Below, in pieces: positions 25,766-34,275 of a DNA stretch of 64,000 bases. Location: assembly GCF_900141935.1 (NCBI RefSeq), contig NZ_FQYX01000008.1:1-64000 (forward strand), in the 5' to 3' direction. A model generated the notes under the pieces. The model was given only the letters and a program-made list of their open reading frames with translations, did no database searches and was not told where the DNA came from. The DNA comes from Arenibacter nanhaiticus. Lineage in GTDB: Bacteria; Bacteroidota; Bacteroidia; Flavobacteriales; Flavobacteriaceae. Each line of letters starts with the position of its first letter. The first letter of the stretch is position 1. Made by a program: the position numbers and the translations under genes.

Positions 25766-27331
25766 TTAGGAACTACAGGATAACATAGAGCAGCCTGGCT
25801 TGTTTCTTGCCCATTCGGGTCGTTTGGCAAACCATTTTACCTTTTCCTCTTGTTCGCTATACGGAGCTTTTAAGAGCTGGTACAGTTCTTCGATTACCGA
25901 ATAATCGCCCTTGTCCGCGGCTTCAATAGCCAATTGTGCCATATAATTTCTAAGCACATATTTAGGGTTTACGGCATTCATTTTTTGTTGTCTCTCTAAA
26001 TCCGACAAACGTTCTTGCCTTAAACGCGCTACATAGGAAACGAACCAATGTTTCCATGTTTCGCGTACATTTTCGTCAAGTTCTTGGGGAGCATAGAAGG
26101 CCTCTATCACCACGGATAAAAAATCGTCTGTGACCGCTTTGTCCTTTTTGATATCGGCCAGGTTCCGGAAGAAAATAGTCATATCCGTTTCTGTCAGTTG
26201 CAGGTTTTCTTCTAAGGTATTGATCAGCGCAATGTCGCGGGCATCTTTTTCGAACAGTCCGATCTTAGACTTCATCATGCTAAGATATTGTTGCTGATAA
26301 GCGTCTTGGTAGCCTTTTAGAACGGCCTCCACGGGCGCTGTCTCATCTATGAGAGGGTAGAGGGCATTGGCCAGACGATATAGGTTCCAAAGGCCTATAT
26401 TGATCTGGTTGCCGTATCGGTAGCGTTTATGCTGACGGTCCGTGGTGTTCGGGGTCCAACCCTCATCATATCCTTCCAGCCAACCATATGGCCCATAATC
26501 GATCGTTAACCCTAAAATAGACATATTGTCGGTATTCATTACCCCGTGGACAAAACCAACCCGCTGCCAATGAATAATCATTTCCAAGGTACGCTCTGTG
26601 ACTTCTTTAAGAAATAGCAGGTAACCTTCTTTGCTGCCCGATTGAATGTGGGGAAAGAAGTGTTTTATAGTATAATCTGCCAGGGTTTGAAGCGTCTCTT
26701 TATCTTCCCTGGCCATTAAAATCTCAAAATTTCCGAAGCGCAAAAAGGAAGGTGCTACTCGGCACACTACAGCCCCTTTTTCATATTCGGGATTTCCTGT
26801 ATATAAGATGTCGCGTAAGACCTTATCTCCGGTTTCGCATATGGATAAGGCTCTTGTGGTAGGGACTCCCAAATGGAACATGGCTTCGCTACATAAATAT
26901 TCCCTTATTGAAGAACGAAGTACGGCCAAGCCATCTGCTGTTCTAGAATAGGGAGTTTCTCCGGCGCCCTTTAGTTGTAGCGCCCAATGTTTGTTGTTAT
27001 GGGTTGTTTCGAACAAATTTATAGCCCGCCCATCGCCTAGCTGTCCGGCCCAATTCCCAAATTGATGTCCCCCATAGCACATGGCATAAGGCTGTGTATC
27101 TGGGTAAATAGCGTTGCCAGAAAATATGTCTAGAAAGACCTCGGAACAGAGGTCTTTTTCTTCCATCCCTAATTCCTCGACCATTTCATGAGAGGCGTGT
27201 ACCAAAACAGGCTTGCTTGTTTTTTTAGGACTTACATAAGAAAAGCAAGCGTTTACCTGCCTTCGGTAATTCTCTAGAATAGGATCTGCAGGGAGTTCCT
27301 TGGTAAATGTATCTTTGATGTTAAATTTCAT
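25766..27331 (-). CDS. SelO-family protein adenylyltransferase
   Basis: SelO is a pseudokinase-fold enzyme that transfers AMP from ATP to proteins, including redox proteins such as glutaredoxin. The 521-residue product shows GHQFGNWAGQLGDGRA, LKGAGETPYSRTADG, AVLRSSIREYL, GVPTTRALS, the active-site Asn/Asp pair in VMNTDNMSILG with DYGPYGW, and the Cys-rich end KPGCSMLSCSS, where some family members carry selenocysteine. It opens a minus-strand group with a GNAT protein and both methionine sulfoxide reductases, which fits a redox role. Confidence 0.93.
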   Translation of the reverse strand: MKFNIKDTFTKELPADPILENYRRQVNACFSYVSPKKTSKPVLVHASHEMVEELGMEEKDLCSEVFLDIFSGNAIYPDTQPYAMCYGGHQFGNWAGQLGDGRAINLFETTHNNKHWALQLKGAGETPYSRTADGLAVLRSSIREYLCSEAMFHLGVPTTRALSICETGDKVLRDILYTGNPEYEKGAVVCRVAPSFLRFGNFEILMAREDKETLQTLADYTIKHFFPHIQSGSKEGYLLFLKEVTERTLEMIIHWQRVGFVHGVMNTDNMSILGLTIDYGPYGWLEGYDEGWTPNTTDRQHKRYRYGNQINIGLWNLYRLANALYPLIDETAPVEAVLKGYQDAYQQQYLSMMKSKIGLFEKDARDIALINTLEENLQLTETDMTIFFRNLADIKKDKAVTDDFLSVVIEAFYAPQELDENVRETWKHWFVSYVARLRQERLSDLERQQKMNAVNPKYVLRNYMAQLAIEAADKGDYSVIEELYQLLKAPYSEQEEKVKWFAKRPEWARNKPGCSMLSCSS

Positions 27332-27368
27332 TTGTGTGCTATGTTGGACTGCTTAAATCGCTGTCCGA

Positions 27369-27638
27369 TTATTCAATGATGGCATTCCATTTTTTACTGC
27401 TACGGGCTATTTTGTCGACGTATGAGCAAACAGCCACTGCCTTGTAGCCTTCCTCCGTTAATTTTTCAAAAGTTTTTTCGACCAAGATTTTTCCATACCC
27501 TTTAGATCGTACATGAACGGGAACTTCTGAATACGTTAAAAACATTTTTCCTTGGCTAAGACTATAATCTACCGTAGCGATCCCGTCGTCTAAGGGCAAC
27601 TTATACCGGCGGTTTTCCTTGTCGTGTTGTATTTCCAA
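27369..27638 (-). CDS. small GNAT-fold acetyltransferase
   Basis: This 89-residue protein is of the short GNAT type. FLTYSEVPVHVRSKGYGKIL holds the acetyl-CoA pyrophosphate loop (RSKGYG), followed by VEKTFEKLTEEGYKAVAVCSYV. Substrates of this short family are mostly unknown. It lies between msrA and selO on the same strand, 37 bases from selO. Confidence 0.8.
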   Translation of the reverse strand: MEIQHDKENRRYKLPLDDGIATVDYSLSQGKMFLTYSEVPVHVRSKGYGKILVEKTFEKLTEEGYKAVAVCSYVDKIARSSKKWNAIIE

Positions 27639-27729
27639 TTTGTTGTTTTTTTAGGAGGTTGTAGTATTTTTATTAAATCGACTTTCTTTTGCAAAGGTGC
27701 CCAGATCGGTTTGTAGAAGGCCTATGCTT

Positions 27730-28281
27730 CTACATCTTAGTGTTCTTTAATTTATCGGCATGTAGCTGTCTTAGTTTTGCCAATTTAGGGGTAATCACCG
27801 CACTGCAATAGGCTTGTGTTTTATTGTTCCGATAATACCCCTGGTGCTCTTTCTCGGCATCATAAAAAATTCCGGCTGCGCTAATTTCGGTTACTATAGG
27901 ATGGTCGTAATATTGCGCTACTTCCTTCACCGTTATTTCGGCTAACATTTTTTGTTGCTCGTTGTGGTAATAAATTACCGAGCGGTATTGGGTGCCAACA
28001 TCGGCCCCCTGACGGTTTAAGGTGGTAGGGTCATGGCTTGTCATAAATACGGACAGCAAATCTTGATAGGAAATTTTATTGGCATCAAAGGTTATTTGCA
28101 CCACTTCTGCATGACCGGTAAGGCCAGAACAGACTTCCCTATAGGTAGGTCTGCCCGGAGCGTTGCCCCCGGTATATCCGGAAACTACCTTTTCTACGCC
28201 ATTCACTTCCTGAAATACGGCTTCTATACACCAAAAGCATCCGCCGCCTATGGTGATCAATTCTAATTTTTTATTGCTCAT
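27730..28281 (-). CDS. msrA: peptide-methionine (S)-S-oxide reductase
   Basis: MsrA reduces the S-epimer of methionine sulfoxide in proteins. The 183-residue product has GGGCFWCIEAVF with the catalytic Cys, the VVSGYTGG and GHAEVVQI motifs, GTQYRSVIYY and the EKEHQGYY region. No signal peptide is visible, so it should act in the cytosol. Its start overlaps the end of msrB by 11 bases, so the pair is translated together. Confidence 0.95.
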   Translation of the reverse strand: MSNKKLELITIGGGCFWCIEAVFQEVNGVEKVVSGYTGGNAPGRPTYREVCSGLTGHAEVVQITFDANKISYQDLLSVFMTSHDPTTLNRQGADVGTQYRSVIYYHNEQQKMLAEITVKEVAQYYDHPIVTEISAAGIFYDAEKEHQGYYRNNKTQAYCSAVITPKLAKLRQLHADKLKNTKM

Positions 28282-28729
28282 GAGTGTGTTTTTCCAAAGT
28301 TATGGATTCAGAATTTATACAAAAGCGCAAACCGCTTGGGGGCGGACCATCGGGGAATACATGTCCCAAATGACCATCGCAGGTATTGCACATGACTTCT
28401 ACTCTAATCATCCCATAACTATTGTCTTTTTCGTATTTAATGGCATTTTGTTGAATTGGCTGTGTAAAACTTGGCCATCCTGAATTGGAATTAAATTTTA
28501 TGGTCGAATCGAAGAGGGGGGCATTACAACAAACACAGTGGTATTTTCCCGACTCATGGCTACTGCACAAGGCACCGCTATGTGCGGGTTCTGTTCCTTT
28601 TTCCCTAGCTATCCTAAATTGGGAAGGAGAAAGTAGTGCTTTCCATTCTTCGCTAGTTTTATCTACTCTTTTGTCGGGCTTTGGATTGCCCATGACACAG
28701 TAATTAATGATGTCTTTCCAAGTTAGCAT
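28271..28729 (-). CDS. msrB: peptide-methionine (R)-S-oxide reductase
   Basis: MsrB reduces the R-epimer. The 152-residue product shows two zinc-binding CxxC pairs (CVCC and CNTC), FNSNSGWPSF, GHLGHVFPDGP and the catalytic Cys in GLRFCIN. It is the first gene of the msrB-msrA pair and is cytosolic by its lack of a signal peptide. Some upstream residues (MLTWKDIINYCVMGNP) could be extra to the usual core, but the ATG at 28729 gives a typical length. Confidence 0.95.
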   Translation of the reverse strand: MLTWKDIINYCVMGNPKPDKRVDKTSEEWKALLSPSQFRIAREKGTEPAHSGALCSSHESGKYHCVCCNAPLFDSTIKFNSNSGWPSFTQPIQQNAIKYEKDNSYGMIRVEVMCNTCDGHLGHVFPDGPPPSGLRFCINSESITLEKHTHEQ

Positions 28730-28892
28730 AGTAAAATTTCTTTTTTATTTTATGGGTTATCCTTTGTGCCTTTTAGGCATAGGACGAAAAATAGTTATAT
28801 ACAGGCTTGATGGCGGTTACATCTTTTTCCATTTTGTCGCTTCCAAGCCGGTCAACTTACAAAGTTGCCCGTAGCAATATAGGGAATTCAGT

Positions 28893-28900
28893 TATCTTTG
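28893..28900 (+). promoter_or_regulatory. -7 box just before the nuclease start
   Basis: TATCTTTG ends 4 bases before the ATG at 28905. The nearest upstream TTG (28865-28867) is 25 bases away, longer than usual. The position would give a leaderless or nearly leaderless mRNA. Confidence 0.5.
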
Positions 28901-28904
28901 GCCT

Positions 28905-29705
28905 ATGCATGCAACTAAGAAAAATAGACGTATTTATACTTTGTTATTGGCCATATGTATGGTCGGGTTTTGGCTTTTTGAAAACTTCTATAGGCCTGCT
29001 AGCCCCACCGATTCTAAGGAGCCGTTAACAACTGAAGCCCTATTGCCTCATTCGAATACGGGGGTGGTGGTTAACCATAATTATTATGTGTTATCTTATA
29101 GCGAGCCTCATGAACAGGCAGAATGGGTGGCTTACGTTTTGGAGCGGGAGCATTTGACCTATGACGATAGAAAAAGACCTTATTTTATAGCGGACCCCAA
29201 GGTGGGCAGCAAGTCCGCAGATTGGAGAAACTACAAGGGCTCGGGATACGACCGCGGACATTTATGCCCGGCTGGGGACCGCAGGTTTTCGGAAGCGGCC
29301 TTTAACGAAACCTTTTACACCAGTAATATTAGTCCACAAGACAGGGAATTTAATGCAGGGGTATGGAATCGTTTGGAGAAACAGGTTCGGTATTGGGCCA
29401 AAAAAGAAGGGCCGTTGTTTGTGGTAACAGGGGGAGTGTTGGAAGAGGGACTTCCCAGTATAGGCGAGGAGAACGTGGCAGTGCCCAAATTTTATTATAA
29501 AATAGTAGCCAAAGGGAAAGGGGCCGACTTAAAAGTGCTGGCTTTTCTTTTTCCTCATAGGGAAAGCAATGCCAAATTAAGCCGTTTTGTGGTACCGGTA
29601 GATGAGGTGGAAGCCTTGACGGGAATCGATTTTTTCCCAGATCTTCCCGATACTCAAGAAACAAAATTGGAAGCCAAGAAAGACCTTTCTACCTGGAAGT
29701 TTTAA
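28905..29705 (+). CDS. secreted DNA/RNA non-specific endonuclease
   Basis: The 266-residue product has an N-terminal signal anchor (IYTLLLAICMVGFWLF) and a beta-beta-alpha-metal endonuclease domain with the catalytic motif GYDRGHLCPAGDR, the Asn-bearing FYTSNISPQ and VWNRLEKQVRYWA. It would act outside the inner membrane on DNA or RNA, for example for nutrient or phosphate scavenging. Its end overlaps rodA by 4 bases in convergent orientation. Confidence 0.9.
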   Translation: MHATKKNRRIYTLLLAICMVGFWLFENFYRPASPTDSKEPLTTEALLPHSNTGVVVNHNYYVLSYSEPHEQAEWVAYVLEREHLTYDDRKRPYFIADPKVGSKSADWRNYKGSGYDRGHLCPAGDRRFSEAAFNETFYTSNISPQDREFNAGVWNRLEKQVRYWAKKEGPLFVVTGGVLEEGLPSIGEENVAVPKFYYKIVAKGKGADLKVLAFLFPHRESNAKLSRFVVPVDEVEALTGIDFFPDLPDTQETKLEAKKDLSTWKF

Positions 29706-30991
29706 AAGAGTTCTTTTAATCTGTTGGCATCTAATTTTAGGAAAATAAACAATAAGGCCGTAAAAAAGAGTAGGCCCGAGCCACCATAGCTAAAAAAAGG
29801 CAAGGGAATCCCGATCGTGGGCAAAATACCGATAACCATACCAATATTAATAAAATAATGGACCAATAATATGGAAATCACCCCATAGCCGTACATTCGG
29901 CTAAAGGGGTTTTTTTGTCGTTCCGCCAAATAAACCAGCCGCAGCAGCAGTGTCGTAAAAAGGATTACTACCGTGGAGGTACCTAAAAAGCCCCATTCTT
30001 CACCTACGGTACTAAAAATGTAATCGGTATGTTGTTCGGGAACAAAATTTCCCTTGGTACGGGTGCCTTCTAAAAACCCTTTTCCAAAGAATCCCCCAGA
30101 TTCAATAGCTTTTTCAGATTGATAGGTGTTGTAGCCAATGGTTCTTATAATCTCATTTAATTTTCTGGGGTCTTTTTCTAAGCGTAGCCAAAGGCTAAAA
30201 CGGTCGCGGTGCCTTTGTTCGAAGACAGAATTATAAATAAAACTAACCGAAAAGGAAAAGAGTATGGTAGCCACAAAAACCAAGGAAAGGGGTATGACGG
30301 GCACCTTAAAAGATGGTTTCTTTAACAGTAGGAATAAAACCAAAAGCAAGGCTAGAATTATCAATACCCAAAGCGTCCCGTATATAAGGGTAAGAACAAA
30401 AATCACTAAAAGCGCAGTAGCAATACCCAAGTAATATAGGGGCAGGCCTTCTCGGAAAATAACAAAGCTCATCGCAAAGAAGACCAAGGCGCTCCCAGGG
30501 TCGGGCTGTGGCACGATAAGAATTACCGGGATAAGCAGTATTCCCAAGGCGTACAACTGGTCCTTAGGACGTTTAATATCGGTCCGTATATCACTGAGAT
30601 ACTTGGCCAGGGCGAGGGCAGTGGCAACTTTAGCCAACTCCGAGGGTTGTAAATTGAAAAAACCGAGGTTATACCAAGAGGTTGCTCCGTTAATGGTTTT
30701 TCCAAAGGGGTATATGCCCAGTAATAACACCATGGAAACAAGGTACAGCAAGCCCGAAAATCGTTCATAAAAATTAGCCTCTATTGCCAAGAGGAGGACA
30801 ATGGCAATACCACTGGCCATAATAAAGGACAATTGTTTGCCATGTAGGGCAGAAAAGTTCAAAATATTGGCGGTATCCTCTGTAACCGTAGCGGAATATA
30901 TATTTAGCCACCCTATAAAAACCAAGGCTATATAGAGCAGCACACTAAACCAATCTAACCTTTTAATGACACTTTTACCAGACACGCTCAT
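29702..30991 (-). CDS. rodA: rod-shape SEDS glycosyltransferase RodA
   Basis: RodA polymerises lipid II into glycan strands for lateral wall growth. The 429-residue protein has about ten membrane helices with GATSWYNLGFFNLQPSELAK, PQPDPGSALVFF, EQHTDYIFSTVGEEWGFLG and the late GIPLPFFSYGGSG signature of SEDS proteins. Its start overlaps the end of the PBP2 gene by 17 bases, so polymerase and transpeptidase are made together. It is the last gene of the purH-mre cassette. Confidence 0.95.
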   Translation of the reverse strand: MSVSGKSVIKRLDWFSVLLYIALVFIGWLNIYSATVTEDTANILNFSALHGKQLSFIMASGIAIVLLLAIEANFYERFSGLLYLVSMVLLLGIYPFGKTINGATSWYNLGFFNLQPSELAKVATALALAKYLSDIRTDIKRPKDQLYALGILLIPVILIVPQPDPGSALVFFAMSFVIFREGLPLYYLGIATALLVIFVLTLIYGTLWVLIILALLLVLFLLLKKPSFKVPVIPLSLVFVATILFSFSVSFIYNSVFEQRHRDRFSLWLRLEKDPRKLNEIIRTIGYNTYQSEKAIESGGFFGKGFLEGTRTKGNFVPEQHTDYIFSTVGEEWGFLGTSTVVILFTTLLLRLVYLAERQKNPFSRMYGYGVISILLVHYFINIGMVIGILPTIGIPLPFFSYGGSGLLFFTALLFIFLKLDANRLKELF

Positions 30992-32843
30992 TTATTTTAA
31001 AAGGTTGTCCACTATACGGTTTTGCATATTCGGCTTCTAAGGTTTTTTCTAACATTCTCTTTTCCAGGTCTGTTCTTGTAATTTCTCCTTTGATGTATTT
31101 CTCGATCATCAAGGACGCTATATGTCCGGCATATCTAGATCCGAAGTAGCCGTTTTCGATGTATACGGCAATGGCGATTTTCGGATTTTCTACAGGGGCA
31201 AAAGCGATAAATACGGAATGGTCGGTTAATTGGGTACGCACCCCGTCTATCCTGGTAAAGTTTTCTACCGTTCCTGTTTTTCCTGCAATGGTGATATCAT
31301 TTACCTTTAGCCATCTGGCGGTTCCATGTTCATATACATTGGCCATGGCTTGTACAACGCCATCAAAATGCCTTTTGTCTATGGTGGTGTGTTTAGGTAT
31401 GGTGTATTCTGGTATGTCAATAGGCGCTCCTTCTATTTCCTTAAGGATGTGTGGCGTAAAATAATATCCCTTGTTGGCAATAGCAGCGGTCATGTTTGCC
31501 AATTGTATAGGGGTAGTGGCAATTTCACCCTGTCCTATAGAATTGGAAATAATATAGGAAGAAGCCCATCTGTTCTTTCCGTATACCCTATCGTAATATT
31601 CTTTAGAAGGGATGCGTCCTGGTCTACCGGTAGGAAGGTCGTATCCAAGGTAAGTGCCCAGGCCAAAACTTTTAGCATGCTCTTCCCAAACATCCATACC
31701 TTCGGCGGTAGTGTTGTATTTATCGTAAATTTTTCTAAAGGCTACAGCAAAATAGGCATTGCAAGATTTAAAGATCCCGCTATTAAGGTCTCTCATGCCG
31801 CCTCCACAGTGGCAGCCTCTTTTCTTATTTCCGACATAAAATCCGTTGTAACACGGAATTTTGGTAGTGGGGGTAACAACCCCTTCCTGTAGGGCTATTA
31901 GGGCATTCAATATTTTAAATGGGGATCCAGGGGATGGTTCGGCCAAAATAGAACGGTCCCATGTAGGTTTAGCGATACTATCGTAATGTAGTTTGCTGTA
32001 ATTCTTAGAGCGATCCCTACCAATCAACAGAGAGGGATCATAGGTAGGGCCGGAAATCAGGGCCAATATTTCACCTGAACTGGGTTCCAAGGCTGCGATG
32101 CCCCCTCGTTTTCCAACCATTAATTTTTCCCCGTATTCTTGCAATGCCTTATCTAGAGTCACGGTTATTTCCCTTCCTTGGGTAGGTAGCGTATCTAGAA
32201 GCCCATCTTTATAAGGACCAATATCTCTGTTAAATCGGTCTTTTTGAATGTATTTTACGCCTTTATGGCCTCGCAAGATATGTTCATATTGTTTTTCTAT
32301 TCCGGTACGGCCAATAAGTTCCCCTGCTATATAGTGTGGGTTGTTCTGTAAATCTCGGGCATTGACCTCTGCGATATATCCTAAAACATTGGCACCACTA
32401 TCGGTGTCATAGTAGCGTAAGGATCGTTTTTGGATGTAAAATCCTTGAAAGCGCCTCATTTTTTCCTGAAGCCTAGCATAATCTTTTTTGGAAAGTTGCG
32501 GCACTAAAACCGAGGGCAGTCTAGGGGAATATACCCGTGCTTTGGCCAGTTGGGTTTTAAATGTCTTTTTATCGATCCCCAATAATGCGCAAAATTCTAG
32601 GGTGTCCAGGGGTTGAACCTCTCTAGGAATGACCATTACGTCATAAGCCGGTTGGTTGGCAACTAAAAGCTCCCCTTTCCTATCAAAAATATAACCGCGT
32701 TCTGGGTAGTCGTAGATAGCTTTTATGGCCGGATCTTCCATAACTTGGTTAGGGGAAAAACTAAATATCTGTAGATAGGATAATCTGGCGATAAAAGTAA
32801 TCCCTATAACAAGGATGATAGCAGCTAATAAAAATTTTCTCAT
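30975..32843 (-). CDS. mrdA: penicillin-binding protein 2, transpeptidase
   Basis: PBP2 cross-links peptidoglycan in partnership with RodA. The 622-residue product has one N-terminal membrane helix, a pedestal domain with RGYIFDRKGELLVANQPAYD, and a transpeptidase domain holding all three motifs: SPFK (in EPSPGSPFKILNAL), SCN (in FKSCNAYFAVA) and KTGT (in IAGKTGTVENF). A Cys-rich stretch CYNG...KRGCHCGG precedes the SxN motif. It overlaps mreD by 4 bases and rodA by 17. Confidence 0.95.
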   Translation of the reverse strand: MRKFLLAAIILVIGITFIARLSYLQIFSFSPNQVMEDPAIKAIYDYPERGYIFDRKGELLVANQPAYDVMVIPREVQPLDTLEFCALLGIDKKTFKTQLAKARVYSPRLPSVLVPQLSKKDYARLQEKMRRFQGFYIQKRSLRYYDTDSGANVLGYIAEVNARDLQNNPHYIAGELIGRTGIEKQYEHILRGHKGVKYIQKDRFNRDIGPYKDGLLDTLPTQGREITVTLDKALQEYGEKLMVGKRGGIAALEPSSGEILALISGPTYDPSLLIGRDRSKNYSKLHYDSIAKPTWDRSILAEPSPGSPFKILNALIALQEGVVTPTTKIPCYNGFYVGNKKRGCHCGGGMRDLNSGIFKSCNAYFAVAFRKIYDKYNTTAEGMDVWEEHAKSFGLGTYLGYDLPTGRPGRIPSKEYYDRVYGKNRWASSYIISNSIGQGEIATTPIQLANMTAAIANKGYYFTPHILKEIEGAPIDIPEYTIPKHTTIDKRHFDGVVQAMANVYEHGTARWLKVNDITIAGKTGTVENFTRIDGVRTQLTDHSVFIAFAPVENPKIAIAVYIENGYFGSRYAGHIASLMIEKYIKGEITRTDLEKRMLEKTLEAEYAKPYSGQPFKINERVW

Positions 32844-33349
32844 TCTTTTTTCACACTAAAGAGTGACCCTAAAAGTAAGCTCATGATTAGGGTCGCAAGG
32901 CTTATGGACGCAACTTTTTTCAAAATTAGTAGGACGTTTTCATAACTAAAAATTTCTAGGTTAAAGAAAACGAAGTGATGAATTACGATCATTAAGGCTA
33001 AACATGTTATGCGCTGTGCTCTGTTGGTATTGGTCAGTTTAAAATTTTGGAGTTCAAAATTTACGCCAAAGCAAAAACGCATAATGGTTGGTCGCAAATA
33101 GGCCAGGGTTACGGTAGATGCCGCATGAATGGCCATGGTGTCCGAAAATATATCGACCATTAGTCCCATTAAAAAACTTATAAAAATAAAAAGAGACCTA
33201 TTTTGGGTTAATGGATACCAATACAGAAACAAAATATAAACCATTGGGTTTATATATCCAAAAAAATTGAGCCTATTAAAAACAAGGACCTGTACCAAAA
33301 TTAGTAATATAAATCTAGTCGTATTTATAAGGTAGCCATTACTAGTCAT
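32840..33349 (-). CDS. mreD: rod-shape determining protein MreD
   Basis: This 169-residue inner-membrane protein has five or so hydrophobic segments, with the MreD-like start RFILLILVQVLVFNRLNFFG and FLMGLMVDIFSDTMAIHAAS. It bridges MreC and the PBP2/RodA complex. Sequence identity in MreD is always low; its place between mreC (8-base overlap) and mrdA (4-base overlap) supports the name. Confidence 0.9.
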   Translation of the reverse strand: MTSNGYLINTTRFILLILVQVLVFNRLNFFGYINPMVYILFLYWYPLTQNRSLFIFISFLMGLMVDIFSDTMAIHAASTVTLAYLRPTIMRFCFGVNFELQNFKLTNTNRAQRITCLALMIVIHHFVFFNLEIFSYENVLLILKKVASISLATLIMSLLLGSLFSVKKE

Positions 33350-34157
33350 TTTTGGTCGTAGATTCTAATTGTTGTATTTCTTCTCGGTGGTGGTTCTCTA
33401 TAATATAAATATGTTTAACATTGGTCATATCGTTAAAGAGGGCCACATCTATGTGATACGAGTTTTGGGTGTTGTTTAGATTGAAATTCTTTATAATTCC
33501 TATAGGAATGTTTTCTGGAAAGATACTAGAACTTGCCCCAGTAACGATGGTGTCTCCGATATTTATAGGTACTAACCTTTGTATATCGGTAAGTTGAACG
33601 GTGTTGTAATCTTTGGTGTCCCAAACTAAAGAGCCAAAATGGTTGGTATTTTTAATTTTGGCATTGATACGCGAGTTGGTGTTCAAGATACTCTGTACGG
33701 TAGCAAAATTCGGGGAAATATTTTCTATAATTCCCAGGATACCATTGGCCGTAATAACGCCCATGTCGGCTTTTATACCATCATTTCTTCCCTTGGCTAT
33801 AGTGATATAATTTTTTGGTAAAGAGAAGCTATTCTTAATAATTTGAGAGGCAATTACAGTGTATTTATAATTGCTGGTATCTAAAGGGATGGTATCTTTT
33901 TCTGTTTTGTTAAACAAAAGAAATCGAAGTCTTTGGTTTTCTTCCTGGAGATTTTGGTTTTGTTCTTTTAGGCTAAAATAGGAGGAAATATTACTTTGTG
34001 TTTGAAAGATATTCCCGGTGAGCCAATTAGCAGAGTTAAAGAACTTGGAATGGTGGTACAAATGCGATTGCACCGTAAAAGCAAAGGAAATAGTGAACAG
34101 CAAGACATAGAGTAAGAAATTCTTGTTTCTTATTATAAAATTGATAATCTGCTGCAT
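33342..34157 (-). CDS. mreC: rod-shape determining protein MreC
   Basis: The 271-residue product has a single N-terminal membrane helix (about residues 14-30), a coiled coil (KEQNQNLQEENQRLRFLLF) and the beta-barrel domain with ITIAKGRNDGIKADMGVI, NGILGIIENIS and INIGDTIVTGASSSIFPENI. It binds PBP2 and links the MreB filament to wall synthesis. A short hairpin spacer separates it from mreB, while it overlaps mreD. Confidence 0.93.
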   Translation of the reverse strand: MQQIINFIIRNKNFLLYVLLFTISFAFTVQSHLYHHSKFFNSANWLTGNIFQTQSNISSYFSLKEQNQNLQEENQRLRFLLFNKTEKDTIPLDTSNYKYTVIASQIIKNSFSLPKNYITIAKGRNDGIKADMGVITANGILGIIENISPNFATVQSILNTNSRINAKIKNTNHFGSLVWDTKDYNTVQLTDIQRLVPINIGDTIVTGASSSIFPENIPIGIIKNFNLNNTQNSYHIDVALFNDMTNVKHIYIIENHHREEIQQLESTTKND

Positions 34158-34203
34158 TCACCTAGATTGTTTTTTTAATTCTTTTTATTGTAAAGGATTG
34201 AAA

Positions 34204-34225
34204 GGAAGGTCTTTGAAGACCTTCC
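34204..34225 (-). other. intercistronic hairpin between mreB and mreC
   Basis: GGAAGGTCT and AGACCTTCC form a perfect 9-bp stem with a TTGA loop. On the transcribed minus strand it is followed by TTTCAATCC, so there is no real U-tract. An mRNA processing or stabilising site, or partial attenuation to lower mreC against mreB, fits better than full termination. Confidence 0.5.
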
Positions 34226-34275
34226 TATATTTAATTTTATGATTTTTCCTAGTAGGAAGTACGTTAATCGAATTG

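Noticed and set aside
34204-34225. Rho-independent terminator after mreB
   Set aside because: There is no U-tract after the stem on the transcribed strand, and mreC-mreD-mrdA-rodA downstream show no promoter of their own that I could identify.
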